64,000 nt of DNA from Microcebus murinus. Lineage: Eukaryota > Chordata > Mammalia > Primates > Cheirogaleidae. Positions within the stretch are counted from its first letter, which is position 1, and the number at the start of each line of letters is the position of its first letter. The notes below the pieces were generated by a model. That model was not told the DNA's origin. It was given only the letters and a program-made list of their open reading frames with translations, and did no database searches. Made by a program: the position numbers and the translations under genes. Positions 60,583 to 64,000 of this stretch are shown one piece after another. The stretch is taken from the NCBI RefSeq assembly GCF_040939455.1, contig NC_134115.1:26438727-26502726 (forward strand), read 5' to 3'.

Positions 60583-60916
60583 TTTTTCTTTATCTTTTTG
60601 AGACAAAGTCTCACTTTGTTGCCCGGGCTAGAGTGCCATGATGTCAGCCTAGCTCCCAGCAACCTTAAACTCCTGGGCTCAAGCAATCCTTCTGCCTCAG
60701 CCTCCTGAGTAGCTGGGACTGCGGGAATGCACCACCATGCTTGGCTAATTTTTTCTACATATTTTTTTAGTTAGCCAATTAAGTTCTTTATATTTTTAGT
60801 AGAGATGGTGTCTTGCTCTTGCTCAGGCTGGTTTCGAACTCAAACCTTGAGCGATCCTTCTCCCCTTGGCCTCTCAGATTGTTAGGATTACAGGCGTGAG
60901 CCATCGCACCTAGCCT
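60583..60916 (-). mobile_element. Alu dimer, older
   Basis: Target duplication CTGGGTTTTTTCTT, inside the antisense L1. Confidence 0.95.
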
Positions 60917-62362
60917 GGGTTTTTTCTTTTCTTTTTTTTATACAAGGCTGATAACTACACTGGGCAGTGTTTCATATGTGTCTGTTAAATCTAGTTGGTT
61001 TACTGTGTGTTCAAGTCCTCCATTTCCTTACCTATCTTCTGTTTCATTATTCTATCCATTATCAAGAGTGGTGTACCAAAGCCTCCAATGATTATTGTAG
61101 AACGATTTCTCCCTTTAATTATTTCAATTTTTGCTTCATATAATTTGATGGTCTATTAGGTGCATAAATGTTTTTAATTGTTAAATCTTCCATATAGATA
61201 ACTTATTAATATATAATGTCTTCCTTTGTCTCTTATAAACTTTCTTGATTTAAAGTCTATTTTGTATAATATTGGTTTAGACTCTGCTCTCTTTTGGTTA
61301 CTATTAATATTTGCATAGGATATCTTTTTCTAGGAGACTCACTTTAGATCCAAAAACACAAATAGGTTAAAAGTGAAAGGATGGAAAAAGATATCCTATG
61401 CGAATATTAATAGTTGAATCATATGTTGGATCATATTTTTAAATCCATTCTGTCAATGTGTTTTTTGACTGAAGAGTTTAATCCATTTACATTTAAAGTA
61501 ATTAATGATAAGGTACTTCTGTCATTTTGTTATTTGTTTTCTATATGCTTTATATGTTTTTTTGTGCCTCACTACTAACTTGTGTTTAGTTAATTGTTTG
61601 CAGTAAAATGTTTAAATTTATTTCTCATTTCCTTTTGTGTATATTCTATAGATATTTTCTTTGGTTACCACAGGGATTGCATTTAACATCCTAAAGTTAT
61701 AACACTCTAAATTAAATTTATGCTGGCTTAACATACAAAAATTCTGCTCTTCTAAGTTGTGTCCTCTTTACTTTCAGTTGTTGATGTAAAAAAATTACTT
61801 CTTTATACATGTGTCCAAAAACATAAACAATTTTTTTAAAGTACTCTCTTAAATTACATAAAAAACAAAATAGTTACAAACTAAAGTTACAATAATACTA
61901 ACTTTTAGATTAATAATTTTTTAAAAAATGTATTAGTCTCATAAATAATATAGAAAACAAAAAAGTGGAGTTACACACTGTTGTTATCAATAATAATAGC
62001 TTTTATAACTGTCCATGAATTCACCATTATGGAGAAAGTTATTTCTTCTTATGGCTTGGAGTTACTTGCCAGTATCCTTTCACTGCAACCTCCAGGACTC
62101 CCTTCAGCATTTCTTACACAGCAGGTTTAGTGGTAACAAACTCCCTCAGTTTTTGTTTATCTGGGAATGTCTTAATTTAGACCTTACTTTCAAGGATATA
62201 GGCTATATCCAGATATAGGATTCTTGGTTGACAGGTTTTTTTTTCTTTTAATCTGAATATATATCAGCCTGCTGCCATTTGGCCTCCTCCAAAGTTTTTG
62301 ATGAGAAAATCTCATCTGCTGATAAAATTATCTGCTGATAATTTTATTGAGGATCCCTTGTA

Positions 62363-62959
62363 CAATAATCTCCCACTATTCACAGTTTCACTTTCCACAG
62401 TTTCAGTTATGTTCAGTAATCCACAGTCTAAAAATATTATATTAAAAATTCCAGGAAAAAACAATTCATAAATTTTAAATTGATCTCTGTTTTGAGTAGC
62501 ATGATGAAATCTCTCATTGTCTAGCTCTGTCCTGGTTAGGACATTAATCATCCCTTTGTCCTGTGTATCCATGCTGTATATACTACCCACCCATTAGTCA
62601 CTTAATATCCACCATGGTTATCAGATTGACTGTCAAAATATCCTAGTGTTTGTGCTGTAACACGTATTTTACTTAATAATGGCCCCAGAGACCAAGACTA
62701 GTGATGCTGGCAATTCAGATATGCCAAAGAGAAGCCATAAATTGCTTCCTGTAAGTGAAAAGGTAAAAGTTCTCGACTTAAAAAAATTTTATGTTGAAGT
62801 TGCTAAGAACTATGGTGAGAACAAATATGTGAAATTGTGAAGTAGAAAAAAACAGACATTTGTGCACAGTATATATGAGATTCAGTACTATCTGCAGTTG
62901 GAGGCATTCATGTGGGGGTCTTGGAACATATCCCCCTGTAGATAATGGGGGGACTACTG
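62363..62959 (+). mobile_element. Tigger1-type element, internally deleted
   Basis: The 597-bp element is flanked by TA (62361-62362, 62960-62961), with left end CAATAATCTCCCACTATTC and right end GGGGGGACTACTG as degraded inverted repeats. Inside, AATGGCCCCAGAGACCAAG through CAATTCAGATATGCCAAAGAG is the start of the Tigger pogo-type transposase, no longer open. Most of the transposase gene is absent, as in non-autonomous derivatives. It interrupts an L1. Confidence 0.88.
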
Positions 62960-63484
62960 TATACTGAGAGAAGTGACAAGTCACTTCTCTCTCGCTGCTC
63001 TTAAAATTCTCTCTTTATCTTTGGCTTTTAACAGTTTGATTGTAATGTGTCTTAGTGAGGGTCTCAGTGAGTTCATCTTATTTGGAGTTTTTTGAGCTTC
63101 TTAGATGTTTACATTCACATTTTTCATCAAATTTGAGAAGTCTTCAGCCATTATTTCTTCAAATATTCTGCTACTTTCCCTCTCTCTTCTCCTTCTGGAA
63201 CCCCCATAATATGTAAGTTGGTTCACTTAAGAGTGTCCCGTAGATCCTTTAGGCTCTATTTGCTTTTCTTCAATCTTTTCCTTTCTGTTTGTCATACTTC
63301 ACAATTTCCATGGTCTTATCTTCAAGCATGCTGGTTCTTTCTTCTGCCTGCTCAAAGATGCCTTTGAATCCCTCTAGTCAATTTTTCATTTCAATTACTG
63401 TTTCAGCTCCAGAAATTCTTATTTGTTTCTTTTTAGGCTTTTTACCTATTGACATCTACATTTTGTTCATGCATCATTTTCTTT

Positions 63485-64000
<516 letters not shown>

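Overview
This is primate nuclear DNA, almost certainly from a strepsirrhine and most likely a lemur. About 37 Alu elements are present. Most are dimers with a lemur-type right arm (GACGCC..GGCACTCACTCTAGCC), a TATATATA-rich linker and, in the youngest copies, the diagnostic CTCTTGGGAGG in the left arm. No galago-type tRNA/7SL chimeras were seen.

The only host gene recognised is C9orf85 (DUF2039 family, small Cys-rich protein), on the minus strand. Three coding exons with correct splice sites and phases are visible: exon 2 (46086-46192), exon 3 (17099-17212) and the terminal coding exon (15822-15963). Exon 1 should lie beyond base 64000. Roughly 15.8-64 kb is therefore the C9orf85 transcription unit, with a 28.9 kb intron 2, and 1-15.8 kb is 3' flank or intergenic. 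No RNA genes, CRISPR arrays or bacterial features exist here.

The most notable object is a gammaretrovirus-like provirus at 22554-28732, in intron 2 and antisense to the host gene. It has two 421-bp LTRs that look identical base for base, a 4-bp target duplication (CTGT), a tRNA-Pro primer binding site and a polypurine tract. The coding interior is ruined: several frameshifts and stops in gag, loss of the reverse transcriptase core, a mutated integrase, most of SU deleted and a broken TM. Identical LTRs around such an interior suggest recent trans-mobilisation of an already defective genome, or gene conversion. An in-frame leader with a hydrophobic segment runs from a CTG 87 codons upstream of gag, the layout of glycosylated Gag.

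A 5'-truncated solo LTR of the same family lies 518 bp upstream (21691-22035). Both follow or sit inside a deeply nested L1 (17740-22445) that also received an ERV1-type LTR and three Alus. Other retroviral traces are a solo LTR with TAAT duplication (36109-36602), a betaretrovirus-like solo LTR inside an Alu (47201-47653), and three older LTRs (29960-30560, 35636-36025, 41400-42235). DNA transposons include a TA-flanked inverted-repeat element (3230-3676), a hAT element with a perfect 8-bp duplication (44561-44805), a Tigger1-type element (62363-62959), a MER44/Tigger7-like element (34941-35160) and MER5/MER20 relics. L1, L2 and MIR fragments fill much of the rest.
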